DNA of 23,671 bases from JAIRQX01 sp031556255 (GTDB taxonomy: Bacteria; Chrysiogenota; Deferribacteres; Deferribacterales; JAISNW01), in contig JAVBTI010000169.1 in the NCBI GenBank assembly GCA_031556255.1, positions 1-23,671 on the forward strand, read 5' to 3'. A program made the position numbers and the translations under genes. The notes beneath the pieces are model-generated. The model searched no databases. It saw only the letters and a list, made by a program, of their open reading frames with translations, and was not told where the DNA came from. Every line of letters starts with the position of its first letter. The first letter of the stretch is position 1. This document shows positions 7,310 through 15,529 of the stretch, one piece after another.

Positions 7310-7444
7310 CGGCCGGCCTGATCCGGCCGTCGCGGGGCGGTGCACGGACGCACCGCCGCGCTCCACGGATGGAGTGCAACAGTGCCAGGGATGGCACGTG
7401 CGCATGGATGCGCACATGTGTGGGGTGCGTGCACGAATGCGCGC
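7310..7444 (+). ncRNA. Array of six hexaloop hairpins, TwoAYGGAY/CsrA-site-like
   Basis: Six consecutive hairpins, all with six-base loops. (1) 7310-7329, 7-bp stem, loop CCTGAT. (2) 7336-7357, 8-bp stem GGCGGTGC, loop ACGGAC. (3) 7358-7377, 7-bp stem with one G-U, loop ACGGAT. (4) 7382-7397, 5-bp stem GTGCC, loop AGGGAT. (5) 7398-7415, 6-bp stem GTGCGC, loop ATGGAT. (6) 7427-7444, 6-bp stem with one wobble, loop ACGAAT. Four loops fit ANGGAY, the form shared by the TwoAYGGAY RNA motif and by CsrA/RsmA binding loops. The stems differ in sequence while the loops are conserved, which argues for RNA structure. The array ends nine bases before the Shine-Dalgarno of the DinB-like gene, so it may be a leader, a processed small RNA, or both. 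Function is inferred. Confidence 0.62.
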
Positions 7445-7465
7445 TCATTATCGGGAGAAACTTAT

Positions 7466-7936
7466 ATGGAAAGAAAAGTGACGGATGTTATGGCGCAGAC
7501 GATTAGCAGCCAGTTTATGCTTGTGGAGGCGGATATCAAAAACTGCCCGGATAAACTGTGGGAAGAGAAATGTGGCGGCGATCCTTACTGGGAGCAGATA
7601 TACCATGTGCTTGCGGGGGTGTACGTGATGCTGAATTTCCCCGGCGACCCGGCGCCCGTGTTTCCCCTGTCCGGCGAGGCAGGGAGGCTGAAAGGGGCTG
7701 TCGTCACCGAGCCGCACGGGAAAGAGGTGATGTTGAAGTATCTGGAGGAGACGAGGCAGTATCTGATAAATTACTTTAAACGGCTGGACGACAGCATGAT
7801 ATTTACCGAAAAAGATTTTTTCGGCAGAAAACTCCCACTCCTGGCGATATTGGCGATAGTGTCCAGCCATATACTTTATCATGTGGGGGTTTGCGACGCG
7901 GCTCTGCGGGAAAACGGTGCTGAAGCGGCGATGTAA
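7466..7936 (+). CDS. DinB-like protein
   Basis: A 156-residue protein starting at ATG 7466 with GGGAGA (7453-7458) seven bases upstream. The frame is open further upstream to 7340, but that part only translates the hairpin array. The sequence is a helical bundle of the DinB/YfiT type, with the three-histidine metal site in the usual places: His47 (in EQIYHVLAG) and His135 and His139 (SSHILYH). DinB superfamily members are often metal-dependent thiol transferases or enzymes of unknown substrate; no specific reaction can be named here. Monocistronic, with a 76-base gap before the next gene. Its mRNA leader contains the GGA-loop hairpin array, so translation might respond to a CsrA-type protein. 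Confidence 0.72.
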   Translation: MERKVTDVMAQTISSQFMLVEADIKNCPDKLWEEKCGGDPYWEQIYHVLAGVYVMLNFPGDPAPVFPLSGEAGRLKGAVVTEPHGKEVMLKYLEETRQYLINYFKRLDDSMIFTEKDFFGRKLPLLAILAIVSSHILYHVGVCDAALRENGAEAAM

Positions 7937-7954
7937 ACGCCGCATTTATACGAA

Positions 7955-7982
7955 TTGACAAAACGATAATAACGTGTAATCT
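7955..7982 (+). promoter_or_regulatory. Candidate promoter of the exported protein at 8013
   Basis: A perfect -35 hexamer TTGACA (7955-7960) is followed by TGTAAT (7975-7980, 14-base spacer) or TAATCT (7977-7982, 16-base spacer). The -10 region overlaps the left arm of the inverted repeat at 7977-7990, so a protein bound there could also block the promoter. Confidence 0.45.
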
Positions 7983-8021
7983 CATGGATCTAATATATTT
8001 ATGGGGTGATCCATGAGATTA
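7977..8021 (+). promoter_or_regulatory. 14-bp perfect inverted repeat enclosing the ribosome site and start codon
   Basis: Left arm 7977-7990 (TAATCTCATGGATC) is the exact reverse complement of 8008-8021. The 17-base spacer holds most of the Shine-Dalgarno (GGGG at 8003-8006), and the right arm contains the ATG at 8013-8015. In RNA the start codon would be buried in a 14-bp stem with the ribosome site in the loop; in DNA the dyad could be an operator overlapping the promoter. The arms are seen directly; the regulatory role is inferred. Confidence 0.6.
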
Positions 8022-8669
8022 AACACGTTTATAATGGTATTTGTCATTTCGTTTGTCGCTTTTAACGCTTTTTCCGCAGATAATGTCAAGCTCTATAAAG
8101 ATTATTATTACGGGCAGAGCAGGGCGTCCATCGCCAAAATGTCCGGGGTGGAAAGCTGCGACGAGCTGGAGGAAAATGGTCTGTGTATTTTCGATCACTC
8201 TTTCGCAGGCAGCAAATGGGATTTGATATTCGGCTTCGGCAGCGGCGGTCTGGAAAGTGTCTACCTCATGCAGGATTTTGACGCGGACGACTTTGCCAAA
8301 GTGGTTGGGGCGATTGTGAACAACGGATATGCCCTGCTTATGATGCAGTCCGGGGGTAAAATATTCGACGTGGTTGCCCGCGCGAACACCGACAAGGATG
8401 TTGAAGATTCAGTAAAAAAATTTGGAATGGCCGGGCTTCAGAGAGGCGAGATAACGTACTCTTACGCGACACTGCCTAAAAAAGTGCCGGAAGGGGTGGA
8501 AAATTTGTCGCAACTGATGGCAAAACTGCCTGACAGTACGCGCGGGGTGGATCTGGATCTTATGGCGGACGAGGACGATGAAACCTTTACCAGTCTGATG
8601 TTTTATGCACCGGTTATGGACGAAAAAGCCAGGAAGAAGAAGGTCCAGGAATCAAAAGAAAGTTTTTAG
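8013..8669 (+). CDS. Exported protein of unknown function
   Basis: A 218-residue protein that I do not recognise. It has a clear signal peptide (Arg2, hydrophobic core about 5-20, cleavage likely after AFS at 19-21 or one residue later), so the mature protein is periplasmic or surface-associated. Two cysteines (Cys49 and Cys58) flank an acidic loop and could form a disulfide. The middle alternates hydrophobic and glycine-rich stretches (SGGLESVYLM, NNGYALLMMQSGG), suggesting a mixed alpha/beta fold. The tail is rich in Asp/Glu, then Lys (about 185-215). The ATG at 8013 has GGGG six bases upstream. The gene stands alone between a start-codon hairpin and a strong terminator, so it is an independent unit. 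Confidence 0.8.
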   Translation: MRLNTFIMVFVISFVAFNAFSADNVKLYKDYYYGQSRASIAKMSGVESCDELEENGLCIFDHSFAGSKWDLIFGFGSGGLESVYLMQDFDADDFAKVVGAIVNNGYALLMMQSGGKIFDVVARANTDKDVEDSVKKFGMAGLQRGEITYSYATLPKKVPEGVENLSQLMAKLPDSTRGVDLDLMADEDDETFTSLMFYAPVMDEKARKKKVQESKESF

Positions 8670-8687
8670 CATTTTTTTAAATAGTAC

Positions 8688-8724
8688 AAAAAGCGCTTTC
8701 CATTTGTTCGGAGGGCGCTTTTTT
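8688..8724 (+). terminator. Rho-independent terminator after the exported protein gene
   Basis: AAAAAGCGCTTTCC (8688-8701) pairs with GGAGGGCGCTTTTT (8710-8723), a 14-bp stem with two G-U pairs and an eight-base loop, followed by more T. It ends transcription 20-55 bases after the TAG at 8667-8669. The A-run on the left would give a U-run on the other strand, so it could also serve clpB from the opposite side. Confidence 0.85.
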
Positions 8725-8879
8725 ATTATCCGTCGTTCCGGGGGTTTCGCACAGGCTCATTTTTATCAATTGCGGCAATCGCTCCCTTCAGCCGCTTTTA
8801 TTATAACGACCGGCGGGAGCGGGCCGCGCTATTGTATGAATTGAGCTTACGGCAGTGCCTGGGTGACGGAAAGAGCGCC

Positions 8880-11477
8880 TTACTCCGTTTCCACCGTCAG
8901 CCGGTCTGTATACCCCAGCCGTACCGTGGTGTTGGGTTTTATATTTCCCATGATAACTTCATTGGCGAGTTTATTCTCCACAAGCTTCTGTACTGCGCGC
9001 TTCATCGGTCTGGCGCCGAACTTCGGATCGTAGCCCGATTCCACTATCTCTTCCGTGAGTGAGTCGTCGTAAACCAGGGTGATGTCCATATTTTTCATGC
9101 GCTTCACCACACTGTCGAGAATAAGCTCGGCGATCTGCCTGAGTTGCTCCCTGTCGAGGGGGTGGAATATGATTATATCATCGATCCTGTTCAGGAATTC
9201 CGGGCGGAAATGCTGCGACAGTTCGCCCATAGCCGCGGACTGGATTTCATGCATGGCGTTTTCATCCGCCTGTCCGTCGTTAAACGCCTGCATGATGGCG
9301 TGGCTTGCTATGTTTGAAGTCATTATCACGACAGTATTTTTAAAGTTTACCACCCGCCCTTTGGCGTCGGTGAGGCGTCCGTCGTCCAGCATTTGCAGCA
9401 GGATGTTGAACACGTCCGGGTGGGCTTTTTCGATCTCGTCGAAAAGCAGTACTGCATATGGCTGCCGTCGCACCCGCTCGGTTAGCTGCCCACCCTCGTC
9501 ATAACCGACATAGCCCGGAGGCGCGCCGATAAGTTTGGCCACCGAGTGCTTTTCCATATATTCGCTCATATCTATGCGGATCATAGCCTCTTCCGTGTCG
9601 AACAGGAACTCTGCCAGAGCTTTGGCGAGTTCAGTTTTTCCCACGCCTGTAGGCCCCAGAAAGATGAACGAGCCTATAGGCTTGTTGGGGTCGTTCAGAC
9701 CGGCCCGTGATCGGCGTACAGCTTCACTGACGGCACTTATGGCGTCGTTCTGTCCGATAACCCGATTGTGCAGGAACTCTTCCATGTGGATTAGCTTATC
9801 CGCCTCTTCCTGTAAGAGTTTGTTGACCGGGATTCCCGTCCATTTGGAAACGATGCCGGCGATATCTTCTTCGTCCACCTCTTCCTTGATCATCATGGGG
9901 CCGTCCTGCATGGTTTTCATCTGGTTGTCGGCTTCGTCAAGCTCTTTTTGGAGTTCCACAAGGCGGCCGTATTTAAGTTCGCTTGCTTTGGCGAAGTCGC
10001 CGGTGCGTTCGGCTATGGCCATTTCGTGCCGGGTCTTCTCCATCTCTTCCTTTATTTGCCGGGATTTGGTAACTACCGCTTTCTCGTTCTGCCACTGGGT
10101 GCGGAGCGCGGCGACCTTTTCCCTGGTGTTGCCTATCTCTTCCTCGACTTTCTGCAGGCGTATTTTGGAGGCGTTGTCGTTCTCTTTTTTTAATGCTTCC
10201 CGCTCGATCTCAAGCTGCCGGAGTTTGCGTTCCCCTTCGTCAAGCTCGGTGGGGAGGCTGTCTATCTCCATGCGCAGTTTGGCGGTGGCCTCGTCTATCA
10301 GATCTATGGCTTTATCCGGCATGAAGCGGTCTGAAATATATTTATTGGCAAGGTATGCAGCCGCCACGAGGGCGGAGTCCTTTATGCGAACCCCGTGGTG
10401 TAGTTCGTACCGCTCTTTAAGCCCGCGCAGTATAGATACGGTGTCCTCCACCGATGGCTCCTTTATCATTACCGGCTGGAAACGGCGCTCCAGAGCGGCG
10501 TCTTTTTCAATATATTTTTTATATTCGTCCAGGGTGGTGGCGCCGATGCAGTGCAGCTCGCCTCTTGCGAGTGAAGGTTTAAGGATGTTCGCCGCGTCCA
10601 TCGCGCCTTCTGCGGCTCCGGCGCCCACGAGGGTGTGAAGCTCGTCGATAAACAGGATTATATCGCCTTCGCTCTCGCTGACCTCTTTCAGTATTGATTT
10701 CAGGCGTTCTTCGAATTCACCGCGGAACTTCGCCCCAGCTATCAGTGAGCCCATATCCAGCACGGCCACGGTTTTATCTTTGAGCGATTCCGGCACGTCC
10801 TCGGATACTATGCGCTGGGCCAGCCCTTCCACCACGGCGGTTTTACCCACGCCGGGCTCGCCTATGAGGACGGGGTTATTCTTGGTGCGGCGGGAGAGGA
10901 CGTGGATCACGCGTCGTATCTCTTCGTCGCGGCCGACAACAGGATCCAGCTTGCCGTCTTTCGCCCTCTGGGTGAGGTTTATGGTGTATTTGTTAAAGGC
11001 GTTCATCTTGTCTTCGGGGTTCTGGTCGGTCACCCGCTGATTTTTGCGCATATCCGCAAGCGCTTTCTCCACCAGCTTGGCATCCACTCCGTGGCTCATC
11101 AAAAGCTGGCGCAGGGCGGAACCGGCGTGTTCGATAACCCCAAGTAGCAGATGCTCTGTGGAGACAAACTCATCCTTCATTTTTTCCATTTTGTCGAACG
11201 CATATTCGACGGCTTTATTGGCATCCTGAGACAGATAGACCTGCTGCGACGCCGAAACTGTGGGTAATTTTGCCGGCAGCCCCATGATGTCGCTCAGGAG
11301 GGCGTCCGTGCGTACCCCGACTTTATTCAGTAGTGGGCGTATTAGCCCGTCCTCCTGCGAAAGAAGCGCCAGCATGATGTGTGCCGGTTCAATCTGCGGA
11401 TTTTTCGCTTTGGACGCGGCGGTGTAGGCGCTCTGGAGAGCATCCTGCGCTTTGATAGTCATTTTGTTGGTGTTCAT
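8880..11477 (-). CDS. clpB: ATP-dependent disaggregase ClpB
   Basis: Cytosolic Hsp100 ring ATPase that pulls proteins out of aggregates together with DnaK/DnaJ/GrpE. The 865 residues match the usual length of about 860. In order: Clp N-domain repeats (about 1-145), NBD1 with Walker A GEPGVGKT (206-213) and Walker B ILFIDELH, the charged M-domain coiled coil (about 410-525) that marks ClpB rather than ClpA/ClpC, NBD2 with Walker A GPTGVGKT (608-615) and sensor MTSNIAS, and the C-terminal small domain. ATG at 11475-11477 with GAGG nine bases upstream. A sigma-70-like promoter is possible at 11514-11542. I do not see a convincing sigma-32 or CIRCE element. Confidence 0.98.
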   Translation of the reverse strand: MNTNKMTIKAQDALQSAYTAASKAKNPQIEPAHIMLALLSQEDGLIRPLLNKVGVRTDALLSDIMGLPAKLPTVSASQQVYLSQDANKAVEYAFDKMEKMKDEFVSTEHLLLGVIEHAGSALRQLLMSHGVDAKLVEKALADMRKNQRVTDQNPEDKMNAFNKYTINLTQRAKDGKLDPVVGRDEEIRRVIHVLSRRTKNNPVLIGEPGVGKTAVVEGLAQRIVSEDVPESLKDKTVAVLDMGSLIAGAKFRGEFEERLKSILKEVSESEGDIILFIDELHTLVGAGAAEGAMDAANILKPSLARGELHCIGATTLDEYKKYIEKDAALERRFQPVMIKEPSVEDTVSILRGLKERYELHHGVRIKDSALVAAAYLANKYISDRFMPDKAIDLIDEATAKLRMEIDSLPTELDEGERKLRQLEIEREALKKENDNASKIRLQKVEEEIGNTREKVAALRTQWQNEKAVVTKSRQIKEEMEKTRHEMAIAERTGDFAKASELKYGRLVELQKELDEADNQMKTMQDGPMMIKEEVDEEDIAGIVSKWTGIPVNKLLQEEADKLIHMEEFLHNRVIGQNDAISAVSEAVRRSRAGLNDPNKPIGSFIFLGPTGVGKTELAKALAEFLFDTEEAMIRIDMSEYMEKHSVAKLIGAPPGYVGYDEGGQLTERVRRQPYAVLLFDEIEKAHPDVFNILLQMLDDGRLTDAKGRVVNFKNTVVIMTSNIASHAIMQAFNDGQADENAMHEIQSAAMGELSQHFRPEFLNRIDDIIIFHPLDREQLRQIAELILDSVVKRMKNMDITLVYDDSLTEEIVESGYDPKFGARPMKRAVQKLVENKLANEVIMGNIKPNTTVRLGYTDRLTVETE

Positions 11478-11513
11478 AACATGCTACCTCTTAAGTTATA
11501 TTATCAGATAGTT

Positions 11514-11542
11514 AAGATAATATCTTTTGCAAATAAAGGCAA
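11514..11542 (-). promoter_or_regulatory. Candidate clpB promoter
   Basis: On the minus strand, TTGCCT (11537-11542) is followed after exactly 17 bases by TATCTT (11514-11519), 37 bases ahead of the clpB ATG. The match to consensus is moderate. Confidence 0.33.
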
Positions 11543-11578
11543 GATGGCGTCCGTTGTAAAATATGCCTCTTTTTTTAC

Positions 11579-11607
11579 TTGAAAAAAGTCTTATCCGGCA
11601 TTACTTT
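11579..11607 (+). promoter_or_regulatory. Candidate dnaG-rpoD promoter
   Basis: TTGAAA (11579-11584) and TACTTT (11602-11607) are separated by 17 bases, giving a leader of about 50 bases before dnaG. The same -10 form, TACTTT, is seen at the candidate promoter of the binding-protein gene at 17366-17394. Confidence 0.42.
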
Positions 11608-11666
11608 AGTTCATAACATGATATGAATTACCAAAATTCACAAAATTCATTGGATAGAGGTGCGTC

Positions 11667-13388
11667 TTGCCACGCATAGCGCAGTCGGTAATCGAAGAGA
11701 TCAGGCAGCTTAATATCGCGGATATTATCTCCCCCCACGTTGACTTTGTACGCAAGGGGCGTACGGTGATGGGGCTTTGCCCGTTCCATTCCGAAAAAAC
11801 CCCTTCTTTCCATGTTCATGAGGATAAAGGTTTTTTTAAATGCTTCGGCTGTAACGAAGCCGGAGACGGCATTACTTTTATTATGAAACACCGGAACTTA
11901 GATTACGTGGATGCTGTGACGTATCTCTGCGAGCACTTCAATATAGATTTGAAATATGAGTCGGACGGCGCGCCGCAAAAACCCGTCAAAGACATCAAAG
12001 CCTTGCATGAAATGTTCGCCGAGCGGGCGAAAGCCGGCCTGTTCACTCCCGAAGGGGCGCAGGCGCTGAAATATCTCACAGGCAGAGGCTTCGGCGAAGA
12101 TATCATTAAGCGGTTCGATATCGGCTGGGTGCCTCCCGGCATCAATGCCGCGGCCTTCGAAAAGTCTTTTCCAAAAAATGTCCTCACCGAATCGGGGATT
12201 TTTTTTGACACTAAATACGGGATGAAATGCCATTTCGAGGCGCGGATACTTTTTCCTATACGCAGCGCTACCGGGGCCTGTGTGGCATTTTCCGGCAGGA
12301 CTATGGATCCGAACGAGAAAGCGAAATATAAAAACTCGATGGAAACCCCCATATTTTCCAAGCGCCGGGAGCTTTATAACCTGCACAGCGCTAAAGAGGC
12401 AATGAAAGATGACAAGTCATGCTATATAGTGGAAGGTTATTTCGACGTTATACGCATGGTTGAGGCAGGATATCCGCAGACGGTGGCCATCATGGGGACT
12501 GCGTTTACGCGGGAGCAGGTTGCGCAGCTCAAACGGTACGCGGAGGAATACAACCTCGTGCTGGACGGGGATGAAGCGGGGGTAAAAGCGATGAGGGACA
12601 GCCGTGTTGTTGCGCTCGACTCCAACATCTACCCCAACGTGATTTTCCTTCCCGCCGGAGATGACCCGGACACCTTCCTGAAAAACAACGGACGGGATGC
12701 ATTTGACAAACTTTTACAGACAAGGCGGGATCTTCTTACATATACAATTGAAACGGAGCGCGCCAAAGGGACGGACGCAAACAGGCGTTTCCATCGTCTG
12801 GAAGGGATAAAGAGAATGCTGGAGCTGATAAAAGATCCATATCGCCGGGAATATTACGCAAAAGAGACGGCCAGAGTTTTTGAGGTCTCGGAGGAGACGC
12901 TCCGGGCCGACGTTAACATCAGCAGAGCCAAAACCACTCTGGCGGCGCAAGTGAAAAAGGCGCGGATCGTGGATTATCCGGTTGAAAAAAACTTTATCAC
13001 TTATTTGTTTCAGTTGCCGGAAGATGTGCTTGACAGAACATTGTCCGACATGAGTCCGGAATGTTTTGAAGATGATATTTGTCGCGGGATTTATAAAAAA
13101 ATTGTTGAACTTTCCGCGCAAGGTGATAATATTACCACTCTGATTAATGATGAAGAGTTTGGTGAAACGGTAGCAAATCTGCTTATCCATAAACAGAATA
13201 TCCCGGATTTTTACGCGGCGGTTATTGACTGCAAAAATACGCTGCTTAATAATTACCGCAATAAAGAGCGCGGTAAACTGGCGTCTCAGATCGTGTCCAC
13301 CGACGACATGGATAGCCTGACGAAATATTTGGAACAGGCGCGCGCGGTGAGCAAACATCAGATGAAAACGTACAATGGTGAAAGCTGA
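11667..13388 (+). CDS. dnaG: DNA primase DnaG
   Basis: Synthesises the RNA primers of lagging-strand replication with the DnaB helicase. Of 573 residues, the zinc-binding domain comes first, with Cys38, His41, Cys59 and Cys62 (CPFH and CFGC) and EKTPSF between them. The catalytic TOPRIM core follows, with YIVEGYFDVIR (Glu256) and LDGDEAG (Asp300, Asp302). The C-terminal helicase-binding region is more variable. Start is TTG at 11667 with AGAGGTG upstream; the residues that follow (PRIAQSVIEEIRQLNIADII) match the family N-terminus, so no later ATG is needed. It lies 41 bases before rpoD, the usual dnaG-rpoD pair of the macromolecular synthesis operon; no rpsU is seen upstream. Confidence 0.97.
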   Translation: MPRIAQSVIEEIRQLNIADIISPHVDFVRKGRTVMGLCPFHSEKTPSFHVHEDKGFFKCFGCNEAGDGITFIMKHRNLDYVDAVTYLCEHFNIDLKYESDGAPQKPVKDIKALHEMFAERAKAGLFTPEGAQALKYLTGRGFGEDIIKRFDIGWVPPGINAAAFEKSFPKNVLTESGIFFDTKYGMKCHFEARILFPIRSATGACVAFSGRTMDPNEKAKYKNSMETPIFSKRRELYNLHSAKEAMKDDKSCYIVEGYFDVIRMVEAGYPQTVAIMGTAFTREQVAQLKRYAEEYNLVLDGDEAGVKAMRDSRVVALDSNIYPNVIFLPAGDDPDTFLKNNGRDAFDKLLQTRRDLLTYTIETERAKGTDANRRFHRLEGIKRMLELIKDPYRREYYAKETARVFEVSEETLRADVNISRAKTTLAAQVKKARIVDYPVEKNFITYLFQLPEDVLDRTLSDMSPECFEDDICRGIYKKIVELSAQGDNITTLINDEEFGETVANLLIHKQNIPDFYAAVIDCKNTLLNNYRNKERGKLASQIVSTDDMDSLTKYLEQARAVSKHQMKTYNGES

Positions 13389-13429
13389 AAGCGGATCGGC
13401 ATGATCTTTTTTGATATACGGAGGCTTCA

Positions 13430-15253
13430 ATGTCCAAAAAAATAAAATCACCCGAAGTAAAGCAGCTTATAATGCTCGGGAAAGAGAAAGGGTTCCTTAC
13501 TTTTGATGAAATCAACGACGGCTTGCCGGAAGATACACTTTCATCGGAGTCGATGGATGATATCCTCACCCTGTTAGCCCAGATGAAGATCGATGTGATC
13601 GACAATAAAACCAAAAAGGCCGGTGTGTTCAGCACATCCGTCATAGAAGATGATGTGGATGACGCTGCCGCCGTGGCTTTTGACGTGGAGGTCGGGGCGG
13701 AAGAGGTGGAAGACCCTCTCAATACTGACGATCCGGTGCGGCTGTATCTCAAAGAGATGGGAAATATAGCCCTCCTGAACCGCGATGAAGAAATAAGCGT
13801 CGCCAAAGAGATAGAGGAGGGGCAGCGCAAGGTTATACGCAATATCCTTTCTTTTCCCAGCACCGTGCAGAAATTTGAAGAGATTGTTGAAATGATCCGC
13901 AGCTCTGTTATGAGGCTGAAAGATGTTATCGATATCGAAGAAGAAGTCGACTATGAAGCTGCCGACGCGGATTTCGATGAAGTGGATGAAGACACCCTCC
14001 GCCAGATGAAAGATGACAAAGAAACGCAGCTTAAAGTGCAGTTCCTGGAATCTTTTGAGGTTATCCTTGAAAAACTGAACGCAAACATCAATCAGGCTGA
14101 AAAAATAAAGAAAGAAAGCAGTATTGATAAAATTCTGGCTATGAAACAGCAGATCCAGGACGATCGCAATGAGATAACGAACAAACTGCTGGAAATGAAG
14201 ATCAATTTTAACCGCGTATGCACTATTTCCAACGATATACGCAAATGCTACTCGGACATTTCCAATAATTCCGGTGATGTTACCCGCATCATCAACAGTC
14301 TGCATATTCCGGAGAAAGAGAAATACAGGAGCAACGGTTCACATCTGAAGCCGGAAGAACTCGCAACCAAGCTTAAAAAAGCTAACTACAAGAAAAACGA
14401 GATCGATACCATCATAAAAAAATACGACAAATCTTTGAAAGTCCTGAATAAATCGTATCAGAGCATGGGTGTGGACAAAAACGAGCTGGATATAATTTTT
14501 GAAAGCCTTTTGCAGGGTGAGAGAGAGACTGATCTTGCCAAATCCAAACTCATAGAAGCGAACCTGCGTCTTGTCGTGAGCATAGCCAAAAAATACACGA
14601 ACCGCGGCCTGCAATTTCTTGACCTTATTCAGGAAGGGAATATCGGCCTGATGAAAGCCGTTGAAAAGTTTGAATACCGGCGCGGTTATAAATTTTCAAC
14701 CTATGCCACGTGGTGGATACGGCAGGCGATCACAAGGGCGATAGCGGACCAGGCGCGTACAATCCGCATCCCTGTACATATGATTGAAACGATAAACAAG
14801 ATGATGAAGGTCAGCCGCCAGTTGCAGCAGGAGTATGGGCGCGAACCCACACCGGAGGAGATATCGGAAGAGATGAAGATCCCGGTGGAGAAGATCAAAA
14901 AAGTTATGAAGATCGCCAAAGAACCGGTCTCCCTTGAGACTCCGATAGGTGAGGACGAAGACTCCAGCCTGGGCGACTTCATTGAGGATAAATCCGCGAA
15001 AAACCCTTCGGACGAAGTTATGTACCTTAAGCTTCGCGAACATACCAGCGGCATCCTCGACACACTCAGTCCGAGGGAGGCGAGTGTGCTGCGCCTTCGT
15101 TTTGGCATAGACTGCGATTCCGATCATACTCTGGAAGAGGTGGGGCGTAAATTCAACGTAACGCGGGAAAGGATACGCCAGATCGAGGCCAAAGCGCTCC
15201 GCAAACTGCGGCATCCGACCCGCAGCCGTATCCTGAAGACTTTCACTGAATAA
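13430..15253 (+). CDS. rpoD: Primary sigma factor RpoD (sigma-70)
   Basis: Directs RNA polymerase to housekeeping promoters. At 607 residues it has region 1.1 (about 8-75), region 1.2 (NTDDPVRLYLKEMG), and an acidic non-conserved insert of about 250 residues (about 135-370). Region 2 starts near Leu379 (LRLVVSIAKKY), with the -10 recognition segment FSTYATWWIRQAITRAIADQ; then come region 3 and region 4.2 with the -35 helix-turn-helix (566-595, LEEVGRKFNVTRERIRQIEA). Start ATG 13430 has GGAGG at 13420-13424. A strong terminator follows at once. The presence of region 1.1 and the large insert identify the essential group 1 factor rather than RpoS or RpoH. Confidence 0.98.
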   Translation: MSKKIKSPEVKQLIMLGKEKGFLTFDEINDGLPEDTLSSESMDDILTLLAQMKIDVIDNKTKKAGVFSTSVIEDDVDDAAAVAFDVEVGAEEVEDPLNTDDPVRLYLKEMGNIALLNRDEEISVAKEIEEGQRKVIRNILSFPSTVQKFEEIVEMIRSSVMRLKDVIDIEEEVDYEAADADFDEVDEDTLRQMKDDKETQLKVQFLESFEVILEKLNANINQAEKIKKESSIDKILAMKQQIQDDRNEITNKLLEMKINFNRVCTISNDIRKCYSDISNNSGDVTRIINSLHIPEKEKYRSNGSHLKPEELATKLKKANYKKNEIDTIIKKYDKSLKVLNKSYQSMGVDKNELDIIFESLLQGERETDLAKSKLIEANLRLVVSIAKKYTNRGLQFLDLIQEGNIGLMKAVEKFEYRRGYKFSTYATWWIRQAITRAIADQARTIRIPVHMIETINKMMKVSRQLQQEYGREPTPEEISEEMKIPVEKIKKVMKIAKEPVSLETPIGEDEDSSLGDFIEDKSAKNPSDEVMYLKLREHTSGILDTLSPREASVLRLRFGIDCDSDHTLEEVGRKFNVTRERIRQIEAKALRKLRHPTRSRILKTFTE

Positions 15254-15260
15254 TAACATT

Positions 15261-15290
15261 AAACTCCCGCCGCGAAGCGGGAGTTTTTTA
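15261..15290 (+). terminator. Rho-independent terminator of dnaG-rpoD
   Basis: AAACTCCCGC (15261-15270) pairs perfectly with GCGGGAGTTT (15277-15286) around the loop CGCGAA, and T continues to 15289. It starts 8 bases after the rpoD stop. Confidence 0.93.
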
Positions 15291-15529
15291 TTTGCCGGAT
15301 CCATCAAATATTTATATTTTAAAATGACCTGTACATAAGCGCATACAACTCTGCGATCCTTTTTCTGCCTGACTGCCAGCCTAATCTGCTTATTAAAGCT
15401 ATAAAAACGATTGAATTATTTCAGAGCTTGCCGTATGATAATTTTATTAATACGATTAACTACATTGTGAAATTAAAATAATTACCGGTTTTGTGTTAAA
15501 ATTGACGGAACGGCAGTGAATATTTAATT

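Noticed and set aside
7340..7465. Possible N-terminal extension of the DinB-like protein
   Set aside because: The frame is open, but these codons only translate the hairpin array, and a good Shine-Dalgarno sits just before ATG 7466.
8725..8879. Additional gene between the terminator and the end of clpB
   Set aside because: The short open frames overlap the terminator and the clpB tail and lack ribosome sites or family features.
9535..10638. Long open frame on the plus strand opposite clpB
   Set aside because: It is serine/arginine-rich low-quality sequence antisense to conserved ClpB domains; no ribosome site or family signal.
11478..11666. Heat-shock CIRCE or sigma-32 element ahead of clpB
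   Set aside because: No TTAGCACTC-type inverted repeat and no CCCCAT-type -10 at the right spacing.
15291..15529. Possible small RNA or tRNA between rpoD and the 4Fe-4S gene
   Set aside because: No cloverleaf, terminator-like hairpin or clear promoter found; AT-rich sequence without recognisable structure.
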